NCBI GenBank assembly: GCA_009760855.2
Contig: WPIO01000074.1
Coordinates: 1,532,501 to 1,596,500 of the forward strand
Reading direction: 5' to 3'
Length of the DNA stretch: 64,000 nucleotides
Origin: Cristatella mucedo
Lineage: Eukaryota > Bryozoa > Phylactolaemata > Cristatellidae
In this document: in pieces, positions 1 through 13,430 of the stretch
Position numbering within the stretch: position 1 is the stretch's first letter
Layout: every line of letters starts with the position of its first letter
Program-made: the position numbers and the translations under genes
The notes under the pieces: generated by a model
The model's database searches: none
Told to the model about the DNA's origin: nothing
What the model saw: the letters and a program-made list of their open reading frames with translations, nothing else

Positions 1-149
1 CCAAAGTGCCAGCCAGTTAATGCAGGTAGAAAATCAGTTTTTAATGGCCAACCCGTCGTTTATGCTAAACTCCAAGCATACTTGCCCATGCGTTCACTAT
101 GGGGAAAGGTGCTTGTGCTGCAAATAAGTATGCAACTTACTAAATAAGG

Positions 150-290
150 GAGTTGGCTACTTTAACAGCCATATTTGTATATCGTAAGGAGAGCCTTAAC
201 GGCTATCTCTACCGGTTGTAGTTCCCAATACAGAGTAACCCGTTGCAGAATTCGAACCGTCGAACTCGATCAAGCAACAGCCAGAACCTT
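150..290 (-). mobile_element. Diverged tRNA-derived SINE-1 copy
   Basis: Old copy of the SINE-1 family, read on the minus strand. The plus strand shows the family signature in order: TTTAACAGCC, then TTTGTATA, then AGAGCCTTAACGGCTATC, then a degraded box B complement (AATTCGAACC) near 248. The A-box end is poorly preserved. It lies just outside the left edge of array 1, and the bases before it (1-150) show nothing I recognise. Family membership rests on resemblance to the better copies at 32,948-33,143 and 34,457-34,617. Confidence 0.5.
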
Positions 291-2218
291 AAGATCAAAG
301 ACAGCCAGCACCCTACAACCTGGGTTCTCACGGACTTCCTAAAAACCACAAAAATTAACCATTGGTCGAAGATAAGAACACTACTATGAATAATAGAGAG
401 TTTTAGTAAAAAAAAAAACTTTTGCTTCACCATCTGAAGTGAATATCTCTTTCCAGATACTTTAAAAGTACAGGAATTAAAGTATTGCAGCTATTTACTG
501 CTAAAACGCTTTTTTGACAGGACCCCTATTGCTTCATATCAGGCCCGTGTCTCTGCCTATGCACTAAAGACGTGAGCCATCTCTCGTGAAAGCACATGAG
601 ATAAGCAAGGGGGGGTCTGGTACTAATCACCTCACGTGCTTCTGCTTATCGCACATCGGCCTTATTGAAAGCTCAGCAGTAATCTAAATACAGAAGGAAT
701 ATTGGCATAGGAATATCGGCATAGTCCCTTCCTGATTCATGCCTTCCAAAATATCATCACAGGGTCACACTCTCTACGTGGGCTTAACAGTGGGCACACA
801 ACCAATCTTAGTCAGCAGGAGCATCACGTGCAACAGTAACGTTCAGGGGTATTTTGGGCAGCCGCTGCAGCCTGCCATCTGACCGAGTTCTGCTCGCTCT
901 AGGTCTAAGGCTGGCTGAATTCAGTAGACAAGCCCTGGCAAGTTAAAACCAAGTGATTGCAAACTTCTCTCGTTGGCTCAGCTAAACAGTCTCAAAATTC
1001 AGAGCGCAGATGACCCGTAGCCAGTGCTGCATCATCACTCAAGCTACTAGCTGTCACAGCCCGTGCAGTGCTGAGGATGGGTACCGGACTTCCTTGTGGT
1101 CACACAAGTACTCTCTAATTAACAGCAGTTCTATCAGGCTGGTTTAGATGCAGTCTAACCAAGATGCTCTAACAAAGAGAGGCAACAGAAATGATGGCCT
1201 GCTGAGCCTAGTGACAGTTGTTCTCTGATAGAGAGGCTATGCCGACCCTTGGATTTTACTTGCATGCAGATGCCATGCAGCAGCGCAGCTAGCGATCTGG
1301 CACGCATCTGAACAGGCATTCATACATGCCTGAACAGATATGGAGCCAAGCTGGAATCTTGGAGGGATAGCATCCTACCAGAGTGCAAGAGCACTGTGCA
1401 CGTCTCAGGATCTTCGTAAGCAAAGTGAGGTAGAGGTCAACTATCCACATACATTGTGCACAAATATGTCTAGCGATACTCAATCAGGGTTGGCTAACCA
1501 TCGTTCTTTAACCACTTCATTTCAGTCACTTTGATTATGCATATTCATCTGGCATCTTATGCTAAGTGGACAGCAGCTAATCGATACCTGTGAAACAATG
1601 CCTGCTGCCATGTTTTGTCTTGTACTTTTGCCGAGCTGAGCATTTGTGGCTTTTATTTGCGAATAATAATCGTAAACGCATTACGAAATCTCCATAGAAG
1701 TCAATCGGGACAGCTGAAACTGTTTTAATCCTTTATCGTATATGAATAGTCTTTCTTATGTCATTTCTGCTCTGATTGAGCATGAATTTCGATAACGGTG
1801 GGTTTTAAAATTATACTACAAGCACATTGATCTTCGAGAGCCCCTAATCTAATCAATATGAAAACCTGACATCTGGTATCTCTTAAATCTAAATTGTTTT
1901 CTCTTTGTACCCAAGCGCTTCTATAGGTCACTATTATTTTTCACACACCTCCCATACTGCTGGTTCTTATTCTGACGAGGTCTCCGAATCCCACGGCTCC
2001 TGCTTTACTATCTAGTGGCCATTACCCCGTCCTCAAACAAACTCTATACCCCTACTGGCAATTCCCATTAGTCTTTCCCAGCCTTGCCCATCAATTTTGG
2101 GCATATGCACATGCAACTACAAGAGCACAAAAGAACTATCATTCACCAGCGCTTTGGAGCTCACTCAGATTTTCGTTAGCTGACGCACAGACAGACAGAA
2201 GACATACCAACGCACAGG

Positions 2219-2252
2219 CACACACACACAGACAAGCGCGGGCACACCCACC

Positions 2253-2344
<92 letters not shown>

Positions 2345-2565
2345 CGCACACACGCACACACGCACACACGCACACACGCACACACGCACACACGCACACA
2401 CGCACACACGCGCACACGCACACGCGCACGCACGCACGCGCACACACACACGCGCAGGCATGCACACACACGCAGGCATGCACACACACGCAGGCATGCA
2501 CACACACGCAGGCATGCACACACACGCAGGCATGCACACACACGCAGGCACGCGCACACACGCAC

Positions 2566-2610
<45 letters not shown>
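2219..2610. repeat. CA/CG-rich microsatellite with 18-bp minisatellite
   Basis: Perfect CA runs at about 2,262-2,336 pass into CACG-type repeats (2,337-2,450). An 18-bp minisatellite follows at 2,454-2,561, unit GCAGGCATGCACACACAC, five exact copies plus one variant. The tract ends in CA repeats. Long cysteine/valine or histidine/threonine reading frames across it are low-complexity artefacts. Confidence 0.95.
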
Positions 2611-3063
2611 TACACACACACCTACAGACAAAGATACACCGATACCCTACTCGTGCAGATGATATACACACATAAGGTTATAGGTTGACACTTACACACA
2701 CATACGTAAAACGATACGCAAGTACACAGACACGGTCAAGCACACGCACATGCCCACAAACACTCACGCACACATTGTCACTCTCTCACGCACACAAACA
2801 CATACGAACACCCCTACACAAAGGAAACTACATGTTCGAATGAACATGCACCCACGGTGAGTGCACACAGACACATTCCACTGCTTGCCAATGAAGTCCC
2901 ACATAAGTACCCTTAAACCTTAAACACATGCCTATAAGCAAACTTGCACTTACAGATATAAAACTGAGACACTAGAGAAGCACATAAAAACACAGGTATT
3001 AAGTTACTCACACACTGACACAGACACACACTGACACACCCTCACACAAAATCATACACACAT

Positions 3064-3094
<31 letters not shown>
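3064..3094. repeat. CA microsatellite
   Basis: About 15 CA units followed by a short alternating CG tract, downstream of a broader CA-rich zone (2,690-3,060) with many ACACAC and CACTGACAC words shared with units B and C. Confidence 0.9.
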
Positions 3095-3098
<4 letters not shown>

Positions 3099-3308
3099 CG
3101 CGCGCACACACAATACAGCTCATATGTATCGACTCGTCGACACACAGGCTCCATTGACCCATCCACCAGCATTAACGTACATTTTTACCTTTCCAGGATT
3201 GCAAGACCACAGGCACATAATTGCCCTTAAAACACCTACAAACGCATCGGTGCTAACATCCCCATGGAATACATACACTTACTACAAAACACAAACCCAT
3301 GTGCACAC

Positions 3309-3402
3309 TTAATAATATAATAATATTAGTACACTTCATAAAGCACCTTTAGAGAACTTAATCTCTTTCCAGGCACTTTACATTTGCTTCAAAGGAACTT
3401 AG
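3309..3402 (-). mobile_element. LINE 3' tail fragment (ATT-tail subfamily)
   Basis: Reads on the minus strand as the extreme 3' end of the window's LINE lineage: GCAAATG, then the hairpin-like segment with AAGAGATTAAGTTCTC, then the ATT-rich tail (AATAATATAATAATATT on the plus strand). Only about 90 bases were inserted, a heavily 5'-truncated copy. Unit B lacks it at the matching position near 7,910-7,925. Confidence 0.75.
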
Positions 3403-3680
3403 CCGCTCTCAGACCAAAGCCTCACGTAGGAAGCCACTGGCACATGCAAAAGTTTAATAACACATGCACACGATAACGATCTGTATCAATGCAGTGCAGA
3501 CATACGACTCTGTCTTCCAACAGCTCTCTAGTTACAGGCTAAAGAGCTGTGCTCAAAAACGGGAAAGTATTGTCGATGAATGAAGTCATGGCACTGCGGT
3601 CAACGTCAGGTATTCTCATCCTCTAAACAGCTGTTGCTACAACTTAAGAAAGCCTATCTATAAGCAGCCCGTTTTTCTTT

Positions 3681-4284
3681 AAACTCTGCAGCTCAGGCTT
3701 GTCTGTCGTGGGCATTGCAGTGGCTACATCACGCCACTTCTCACCAACCTGCATTGGCTCTAAGGAAAAAACACGGCATGATAATCGGATTTGTGCCACT
3801 CACTTTTAGGTCTCTTTATTCTTTGGCTCCAGCCGACCTATCAGATGTACTCCCCCCACCAGGCTAAGCATAGTATCACCCACTTTTAAGAATATAATCG
3901 TTTACCTGTACCTTATACAAATTACGAATGTCAAATCCTTGGTAGACCCTGCCTTTGGTTCGTATGCAAACCCTGCAACTCACTTCCGACCTGTGTCACG
4001 ACATAAACACGTTTAAAAAAACCTGAAAACACATATATTTATCACAGCATAATGCAGATCTATAGGATTCGTCCTTGTGTGCACATACAGGCTGACACTG
4101 TACATACTGTCACTAACCATATTTGAATGCTTACCCAGCGCATGTAACCTCAAATTTTGTCAATGCTCATTGAGCATGCTAAGGCCAACCATTCGTTAAT
4201 GTTTTCGTTGCAGCAAATGTTAAGTGGCTAGACGCAAATAGAGTTCTGTTAGGGTGCTCTAACAAATGCATTAATACTATTATT
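3681..4284 (+). mobile_element. Degraded LINE 3' end (RT C-terminus and 3' UTR)
   Basis: Frameshifted remnant of the end of the LINE ORF and its 3' UTR. Recognisable DNA words are CTCTGCAGCTCAGGCTTGTC, CCTGCATTGGCTC, TTTAGGTCTCTTTATTC, ACCAGGCTAAGCAT and the hairpin/ATT tail before 4,284. It shares its position with 8,547-9,165 in unit B, so it was inserted before the array amplified. Confidence 0.8.
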
Positions 4285-5548
4285 ACTGCACAGTTCAGCT
4301 TCACTTGAGGTGCCCATGTAAGCAGTCTCTAGGATAAACCCAGGAGTCTGGCTCTCAGCTGCACTCATCAATCAGAGTTTGATGCTCTTGCTGCTAGCTG
4401 CAAGTACGTCACTGGGATAAATGCCATATTTCAGACCCCCCCCAGCTTATTCTGAGCTAAACTGGCTTCGCCAGCCAGGATATTGCAGCTGACCCGTGGT
4501 TATGAGAATAGGTCAAAAATGCAAGACTCCACTGGCTGCATCATAACATGGAAATCGTTCTGGCACACACCACAAGATAGTTAAGAATGTTTTTCTAGCT
4601 ACCGCAAGTGAGAATGGCCGTTCGGCATATGAAGTCTTATAACTCACTATTGCTATTCCAGCGAAATCCCAGTTGTTCATCATCGGCAGCTTCTTTGCAG
4701 TTATTTCAAGGCAGCTAGTGAATTATAACTAGCTGATTGACTTACGAAGGCAGGGCTTGAATTGATATAATAAGTTACAATAATTCTACTGCAGGAACGG
4801 TTAGAACAAAGCAGATCCGTTACGAACGATGTCAAGAATGAAGTGAGATTAAGTTAGTGCATGCAGACCATCGGTTTACGTTGAGTAACTGAAAGTGTCC
4901 CCCTGATTTACCACCTAATTTAGCATGCATTCGGGGAGGAGAGTGGATGGCACTAGTGCTTGATAAAATTACAAAGCCAACCAAATCACACACATACCAC
5001 TAAAGTTTGAGTTCCCGACAGTTTTGACAGATATACTAATCAGAATATTAGTAGGTTGTAAAAAAACTTGCTTCGCTATCAAATATTAATATCTCTTCAA
5101 AGGCACCATACATATATAGAAACAAAAACAAGTGAGCTGATAATTGTTGAGAACGATAACATGCCACGACCCTGGCAGCTTCCTTTCTGCCCAACGCAAC
5201 CCTTCACGCTACAGTTCTCAACGATCTATCTAAAAGTGCAACAAGAAGGAGGCTTGATACTGATCACCTTGCCTACTTCTACTTGTTACTGTACAGCCTC
5301 ATTGAAAGCACAGCCGCACTAGAAATAAAGAAGGAACATCTGCCTAGTCTCTTCACAATGCATGAGTACTAAAATATCATAACAAGGTCACCAACTATGG
5401 CAATCATCAGGTGATTCACGTGCAGCTGGGATGTTCAGGGGCTTATAGGTAGCCGATGCTGCCTACCATCTAAGCAAGTTGTGCCAGTTTTAGGTCTAAG
5501 GCTGATTGAATTCTTTAGAAAAGAAACGCAAGTTCAAACACATGTAGC

Positions 5549-5650
5549 AATAGTAATGCATTTGATAAAGCATTCTAAAAGAACTCAATCTCTTTCTAAG
5601 TGCTTTACAATTGCTGCAAAGGAAGCACGAATGGAATGGTTAGTGGTGAT
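5549..5650 (-). mobile_element. LINE 3' tail fragment, unit B only
   Basis: Minus-strand 3' end of the LINE lineage: GCAATTGTAAAGCACTTAG, AGAGATTGAGTTCTTTTAG and an AT-rich tail. Units A (near 955) and C (near 10,670) run across the matching position without it, so the insertion is specific to unit B. Confidence 0.75.
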
Positions 5651-7110
5651 TGATATCTGCTCTGGTTGGCTCAGCTACACACAATAGCCTACAATTTAAA
5701 ACGCCAATGACCCGGAACCAGCGATGCATCAGCATCCAAGCTACTAGCTCATCACAGTCCCTGCAGTGCTGAGGATTGGTGCCTGGCTCCCTTGTTTTCA
5801 CACTAGTGCTCTCTAATTAACAGTGGCTTCCATTTAGGCTACTTTGAAGGCAGCCACCTAACCGAGGTGCATCAACAAAGAAAGGCAACACAAACAATGG
5901 CAGGCTAAGTCCAATCAAAGTGGTGCACTGATAGAAGTGCTATGCCCACTCCTGGATTTCACTTGCATGCAGACGTCCACGCAGCCGTGCAGCCGGAGGC
6001 GTGCCAGAACTAAACGTACATTTTTACATGCCTGACTGGATATGGAGCCAAGCTGACATTTTGGAGGGATAGCATCGTACGAGAGCACAGTGCACAGCCT
6101 CCAGAGCTTCTTAAGCAGTGCGAGGTAAGTGGTCAACTGTGCAAGCCTATTGCGCCGATATGCCTAATGATGATCCATAATGATACTCAATCAGGGTTGG
6201 CTAACCATTTTTCAAGTGCTTTACTTCAATCGCTTCGATTATGCATATCGATCCAGAATCTATTGCTGACTGTACAGCAGCCTATCAATACCAGTGAAAT
6301 TGTGTCTGCTGTGATGCCGTATCTTACTTTTACCGTGATGATTGTTAGATGCTATTCATTAGCTAATAATAACCGTAAAGGCATTAGGAAATCCCCATGG
6401 CAGACGTTGACACCTTTCTTGGCACTCTCCATACGTTAAAAATGAAGCATATCAATCGCTTAGCAATTATACTACCTGAGTCAGCATCTATTGACACAAA
6501 TTAATATTGTGTTAGTACTCAATGGACTATTTCAAAGTTGCTGTTTTATCTATTTGTGATATGGATCCTTTTACTAGAAGTCAATCGAGAAAACTGAAGC
6601 TGTTCTACTTTCTATTCTCTAAAAATAGTTTTACGTATCTCATCTGCTGTAATTGCTCGTGCATTTCAATAACAGTAGATCAGTAAATTATACTGCAAGG
6701 AGCTTGAGCTTCTAGAGACCCAAATATTATCCACATAAAAGCCTGGCGATCCGGGCGTCTTCCCTATATCTACATATATAGCATTCTGTTTGCACCCAAA
6801 CAATCCTATTCAGGTCACTATTTTTTCTACACACCCCCACGCTTTTGGTTCTTCTTCTGACAAGGCCTCCATTTCTTACGTCTCATCCTTCACTACCTAG
6901 TCTTCATTATTCCATCCTCACTTTAAGTCTATACCCTTCCAGGTAATTTCCATTAGTCTTTCGGGTCTCTCCTTCAATTTTGGGCGTATGCAAATTCGAT
7001 ACCAGCGCATGCACCAGCGCTTTGGAGTGCACTCACAAAGATATTCGCGAGCCGACGCAAAAACAGACACACCGACACACAGACTGACCGACCGACAGAC
7101 AGACAGACAA

Positions 7111-7994
<884 letters not shown>

Positions 7995-8343
7995 CAAAGC
8001 CTGGAACTCCCTCCCGACCTGCGTCAGAACATCCCCTGACCTGACCACATTTAAAAGGAACTTAAAAACACACCTATTTAGGACAGCATATAGTGGGTCC
8101 CTGTGATTCGTCCTTCATGTACTTTTGCGTGCTGACACTGTGCATGCTGCCACTAACTACATTTGCATGCTGACCCTGTGCATGTCACCCCTAACCATAT
8201 TATTCATTGTGTTTGTTTTTCAAGCATGATTTTACCTACCATCAATTGCATTTCCCTTTGCAGCAAATGTAAAGCTCCTAGAAAGAGAGTAGGTTCTCTG
8301 AGGGCACTTTATTAAGTGTACTATTATTATTATTATTATTAGT
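7995..8343 (+). mobile_element. LINE 3' fragment, unit B only
   Basis: Relatively young 5'-truncated copy of the ATT-tail LINE. It starts within the end of the ORF (AAAGCCTGGAACTCCCTCCC), continues through ACATTTAAAAGGAACTTAAA and GGTCCCTGTGATTCGTCC, and ends in a TATTATTATT tail. It closely follows the 3' end of the copy at 53,331-54,468. Unit A lacks it at the matching point (about 3,470). Confidence 0.9.
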
Positions 8344-8546
8344 ATTAATACAATCCGGAGATTTAACTCTTGCCTCCTAATAACTCCAGATGTCTATTTA
8401 CCGGCTAAATAGCTGTTCTCAAAAATTAGAAAGCCTTGTCGATAAACGAAATCTAACCACTGTGATCTCTCAGAGGAGGTGTCATCTGCTAAGGACCTGC
8501 TGCGACCACATAATAATGGTGTCAGACCAGAAGACGGTCTGTCTTT

Positions 8547-9165
8547 AAACTCTGCAGCTAGGCTTGTCTGTGGTGAGCTTGGCAGTTGCTACACCACATC
8601 ACTTCTGGTGAACATGCACAGGCTCCCAGTAAAGCAATGCATCGACTTCAGGGTTTTGTCATTAGTTTTTCATTTCATGATCCTTTGACTCAAGCCTGCC
8701 TTTAGGCCTACTGCCCAACCAAACTAAGCATCATACCACCAGCTTTAAAGAACCTAATTGTGCATCCACACCTCATATGAACCTCAAATCCTTTGGAGGC
8801 CATGCCTTTAGTTTATATGCTCAGAAAGTCTGGAACTTACTTCAGACATGCTTCACGACGTCTCCTGACTTGACCACATTTAAAAAGAAACATAAAAATG
8901 CACCTATTGATCACCGCGTTATTTGGGTCAATGTGATTGGTCCTTTAGGTGTGCTCATGCAAGCTGACACTGCGTATGCGGCCACGAACCATATTTGCAT
9001 GCTGACCCTAAACATGCAACCTCTAATAATGTTGTACTTGTTATTCATTGAGCACGACACTGCTAAACATTCGATCGTGCTTCTATTACGGCAAATGTAA
9101 GTGCCTGGAAAGAGAATAGAGTCCTCTGAGGTTGATATAACAAATGCACTATCAATGTCATTACC
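8547..9165 (+). mobile_element. Degraded LINE 3' end shared by units A and B
   Basis: Counterpart of 3,681-4,284. Words of the LINE ORF end are readable (CTCTGCAGCTAGGCTTGTC, AAAGCAATGCATCGACTTC, AACCTCAAATCCTTTGGAGG, GTCTGGAACTTACTTC) and it ends with an eroded hairpin segment. A reading frame at 8,777-9,100 keeps the peptide MNLKSFGGHAFSLYAQKVWN, which matches the family's C-terminus. Confidence 0.85.
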
Positions 9166-10032
9166 ATGCTGTTCAGCTTTACGTGAGGCTATGTCAGGCC
9201 ATGTAAGCAGTCTTTAGGATAAACCCAGGAGTCTGGCTCTCAGCTGCACTCATCAATCAGAGCTTGATGCCCTTGCTGCTAGCTGCAAGTACGTCACTGG
9301 GACACATGTCTAGTTTCAGGCCCTCCCCCAGCTTACCCTGAGCTGAACTGGCTGCACCAGTCAGCATATTACAGCTGACCACTGGCTATAGCTGCAACAT
9401 TGCTCACTGACTGCATCATGTCGACATGGAAACCGTTCTACCACACCTCAAGAAAGCTTAGCATGTTTGTATAAGTCACAGCAAGTGAGAATGGCTGTCC
9501 GACATACGAAATATTATGACTTATAGACAGATTGCTATTCCAGAAAAAGCTCAGTCACTCATAGTCGGCAGCTTGTTTTGTAGCTGAGTCATGGCAGCTA
9601 GTGAATTATAACCAGCTGAAAACAAGCAAAGGCAGGGGTTTCCTTAATAGAGTCCGTTACATTAAGTCTACTGCAGGAATGGTTAGACCAAAGCAGATCA
9701 GTTACAAATGATGTACAGATTGAAGTAGGAGCAATTAAATTCATTCAGACCATCGGTTTTAATTGGGCAACCGAAACTGTCCCCGGGATTTACCACCTAA
9801 TTTAGCAGGCACACGGGGAGGAGAGTGGGTGGCACAAGTGCTGGATATACGCACATTGCCTACCAAATCACACTCAAGTTTGAGTTCCCCAACCATTTCT
9901 AAAGATATACATAAATAGATATAAGAATAACAATAGGCTGTAGTAAAAGCCTTTTGGTTCACCATCAAACATAAATATCTCTTCCCAAGCCCTGACGATA
10001 TACATGAATGGAAACGTGTGAGCTGGGAACTG

Positions 10033-10120
10033 GTAATAATAATAATGATAATGCATTTCATAAAGCACGATCAGAGAACTCAGCCTATTTTCAAGTGCTT
10101 TGCATTTGCTGCAAAGAAAG
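10033..10120 (-). mobile_element. LINE 3' tail fragment, unit C only
   Basis: Minus-strand tail beginning (plus strand) with TAATAATAATAATGATAATG, then ATAAAGCAC, AGAGAACTCAG and TTTGCATTTGCTGCAAAG. Unit B reads through the matching site near 5,135-5,160 without it. Confidence 0.8.
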
Positions 10121-10388
10121 TAAAAACCAGACAATGCGACCAGGTAGCTTCTTTACTGCCCATTGTCAGCCTTCCAACTACAGACCTCAATTATCTCTCT
10201 TTAAAGTGAACAGGTCAAGCTGGGGGTCTGGAACTAATCACCTAACCTACTTCTGCTTGTTGCTGTACGGCCTCATTAAAAGCACAGCGGTAGTCGAAAT
10301 AAAGAAAGAAAGTCTGCATAGTCCCTTCACCATTCATGCCTTCTCAAATATCATCACACAAAATATCTTCTCTACGAGGGCGTAACAG

Positions 10389-10525
10389 TATTCATTTTGT
10401 TTGTTTTTCAAGCGTGATTTTACTTACCATTAAATTGCCATTCTCTGTGCAGCAAATGTAAAGCGCCTAGAAAGAGATTAAGTTCTCTGAGGGCGCTTTA
10501 TCAAGTACATTATTATTATTATTAT
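10389..10525 (+). mobile_element. LINE 3' UTR fragment with target-site duplication
   Basis: Only about 137 bases of the LINE 3' UTR: CATTTTGTTTGTTTTTCAAG, GATTTTACTTACCATTAAAT, AAGCGCCTAGAAAGAGATTA and the ATT tail. It is flanked by the direct repeat TAACAG (10,383-10,388 and 10,526-10,531), a likely target-site duplication. Units A and B lack it. Confidence 0.88.
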
Positions 10526-11556
10526 TAACAGCTGGCCGACCCCAGGGGCAGTCACCAGGTGCATCGCGTGAAGGTGTGGCTTACGGGCAGCCAATGCTAC
10601 CTGCCATTTGAGCTAGTTCTGCTCGTTTCAGGTCTAAGAATGACTAAATTTTGTAGACAAGCAAAGGCAAGTTAAAACAGCACATTTGCTACCTTCTCTC
10701 GTTGGCACAGCTAAACACAATCGCCTATAATTAAAAGCACTGCTGATCAGGAGCAAGCACTGCTTTAACACCCAAGCTACTAGCTGTCGCAGTCCGTGCA
10801 GTGCTGAGGATGGGTACCGGACTTCCTTGTGGTCACGCTAGTGCTTTCTAATGAATAGTGGTTCCCATTCAGGCTGCTTTGGAGGCAGCAGTCTAATCAA
10901 GGTGCCCTAACAAAGAGAGGCAACACAAACGATGGCAGGCTAAGCCGTGTGAAAGTGGTGCAATGACAGGAGTACCAAGCACACTCTTGGATTTCACTTG
11001 CATGCAGATGGCACGCAGCTGTGCAGCCGGGGACATGGCAGAGCTGAACGGACATTCATACGTGCCTTACAGGCTAAGGGAGCCAAGCTGGCATCTTGGA
11101 GCAATGGCATCGTAAAAGATTGCAAGAGCACAGTGCACGTCTCTTCCTAAGCAAAGCTAGTGGTAAGTGGTCAACCATGCATACCTTGAGCATAGCAATA
11201 CTCACTCAGGGTTGGCTGGTCATTTACTTATAACAGCTTCATTTCAGTCAGTTTTATTATACAATTCTGTCCAGCATCTTGCGCAAAGTAGATGGCAAGT
11301 AATGGATAGCCGTGAAACTCTGTCTACTGCCATGTTTCCAAGCTGCCATGTCTTCTGTTGATGCCTTGCTGAGCATTAGTGGCTTTTATGAGCTAATAAT
11401 GACCGTTATTGCATTTAGAAATCATGATAGGGGATGTTGAAAATTGTATCGGCACTTTCAATATGCTTAAAATGAAGCTTATCTATTGCTTAGCAAGAAA
11501 AAGACCCGAGTCAGCATCTACTGATAAAAAATATTACTGAGGCAGTACTTCTAGCA

Positions 11557-11743
11557 TAGTGGTTCTCGACCTTCCTAATGCTGCGACCCTTTAATATAGT
11601 TCCTCAAGTTGTGATGACCCCCAAACATAAAATTATTGTGCGCAAAATGTGGATAGGCGTGTTTTTCGATGGTCTAAGGTGACCCCCGTGAAAGGGTCGT
11701 TCGACCCCTGAAGGGGTCGGGACCAACAGGTTGAGAACCACTG
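11557..11743 (+). mobile_element. SPIN-like non-autonomous hAT element, copy 1
   Basis: Short element with terminal inverted repeats: the left end TAGTGGTTCTCGACC pairs with the right end GGTTGAGAACCACTG at 13 of 15 positions. Inside are TAATGCTGCGACCCTTTAAT, TGTGATGACCCCCAAACATA, GTGAAAGGGTCGTTCGACCC and AAGGGGTCGGGACC. From memory these match the SPIN family of hAT transposons, including its subterminal ACCCCT/AGGGGT-rich stretches. At 187 bp it has no room for a transposase. I could not find a convincing 8-bp duplication at its edges. It is absent from the matching place in unit B (about 6,515-6,535). Confidence 0.85.
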
Positions 11744-12359
11744 TCGCAATTTTTTTCAAAGCAGCGGTTTACATCTATTTATGAGATGTACGCTTTTACT
11801 AGAAGTCAGTCCATTAAACTGGAACTGTTTTATTCATCTATCCTCTAAAAATAGTTTTACTGATCTCATCTGCTGTTATTACACATGCATTTCAATGATG
11901 GCCGATTAATAAGTTATATACAGCAGGGAGCTTGAGCTTCGAGAGATCCTTGGATCTGATCCATATACAAGTCTGGCAATATGGGCATCTCCCTTAAATC
12001 TGTTTCTATAGCTTTCTCTTTACACCCAGGCATTCCCATTGAGGTCACTGTTTCTTTGCACTGTTTGTCCGAGCTTTTCGTTTTCATTCTGACGATTCAT
12101 TCTGACGGGATCTCTGACTCCCACGTCTCACGGCTTCAATATCCTGCTTCACGTTGCCATTATCCCACCCTCAAACAAGGTCTATACCACATCCAGTGAT
12201 TCACACCACACTTTCTCAGCTACTCCCATCATTGCTGGTCGTATGCAAGTGCAATTACAAGAGTGCAAAAAATTACCGTGTAGCACCTTGTTAGCTCACA
12301 CAAATATTTGTGAGCCTACGCACAGACAGACTGAGAAACAGGCAGAAACACACACGTGC

Positions 12360-12374
12360 ACACACACGCGAGCG

Positions 12375-12455
<81 letters not shown>

Positions 12456-12460
12456 CTATA
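12360..12460. repeat. CA microsatellite of unit C
   Basis: CA repeats with rare CG interruptions, matching in position the tracts at 2,219 and 7,113. Confidence 0.95.
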
Positions 12461-12689
12461 AGCACACATGCACACACATACACCCACACAGGCATCTGCA
12501 CAAACACACACACACAAATGCATTTTCACAAACACACACCGAAACACATGCACTTGTAGACACAAATATGCCGACACACTATTCGTGCACAAATACACGC
12601 ATATGCACATAGTAACAACTTACAAACACGTGCAAACAGATATACAAGTTTACAGACAAAGTCACCACACATGCACACTCCCTAACACA

Positions 12690-12690
12690 C

Positions 12691-12755
<65 letters not shown>

Positions 12756-12914
12756 CACACACTTGTAGACACAAAAACACTGAGAAACTACACAAGCACA
12801 TTAGCACACAGGTCTGAAATTGCTAATACCAATGGAGACACACACAGACATAGCTACACAATGACACACCCACACACTGACACAGACGCACACACATGCA
12901 TGCATGCATACTCT

Positions 12915-12974
<60 letters not shown>

Positions 12975-12977
12975 TTA

Positions 12978-13069
<92 letters not shown>

Positions 13070-13163
13070 TGACACGCATAGTGACATACACACGCTGACA
13101 CACATACCGACACACAAAAACATCCAGTGTGTGCACACACAGTGACACAGTGACACACACTCA

Positions 13164-13228
<65 letters not shown>

Positions 13229-13430
13229 ACCCGTGCATGCATACTCTCTATCTCACACATACACATGCAAACACAATGACACACACTGATACACACACTG
13301 ATACACATACTGATACACACACCCACACACACACACACACAAACACCCACACCCACACCCACATAAACAAACACATACACAAACATACACACAAACACAC
13401 ACACACGTGCATACATTCTCTCTCACACAC
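12690..13430. repeat. Compound CA/CT/TATC microsatellite at the unit C/D junction
   Basis: Successive tracts: CA (about 12,690-12,762), a short non-repetitive block shared with other units (12,763-12,890), ATGC repeats, CT (12,911-12,963), CTAT, CA (12,980-13,065), CA (13,165-13,220) and CA-rich DNA to 13,430. After 13,430 the sequence resumes in the middle of another array unit, so this tract marks a recombination junction. Confidence 0.9.

Larger units (their letters stand above)
355..5010. repeat. Array 1, unit A (about 4.7 kb tandem unit)
   Basis: First unit of a tandem segmental array. Anchors shared with later units include the block around 1,005-1,125 (matches 5,703-5,825, 10,740-10,862 and 13,501-13,623) and the block at 4,290-4,420 (matches 9,172-9,305). 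Internal order: single-copy-like block, CA tract, LINE 3' fragment, second block. The identity looks like roughly 75-85% by eye. Unit A lacks about 170 bp that B has near 6,410-6,575. It also has a small local duplication (GGAATATTGGCATA then GGAATATCGGCATA) at about 696-723. I see no gene in it. Confidence 0.8.
9893..13430. repeat. Array 1, unit C (LINE part deleted)
   Basis: Third unit, collinear with A and B up to about 12,895, including the ACACAGGT-containing block at 12,760-12,860 that matches 2,949-3,040 and 7,505-7,600. Beyond this only microsatellite remains before unit D begins, so the LINE fragment and second block are missing. It carries several private insertions: LINE tails at 10,033 and 10,389 and a SPIN-like element at 11,557. 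Confidence 0.8.

Noticed and set aside
2454-2561. CRISPR-like direct repeats
   Set aside because: The repeats are contiguous with no unique spacers, and the sequence context is a eukaryotic microsatellite.
2139-2675. Frames of 150-170 codons rich in Cys/Val or His/Thr
   Set aside because: They are translations of CA/TG microsatellite DNA and occur in several frames on both strands.
12468-13145. 225-codon frame on the plus strand
   Set aside because: Almost entirely HTHT and LSLS repeats from CA and CT microsatellites; no gene-like segment.
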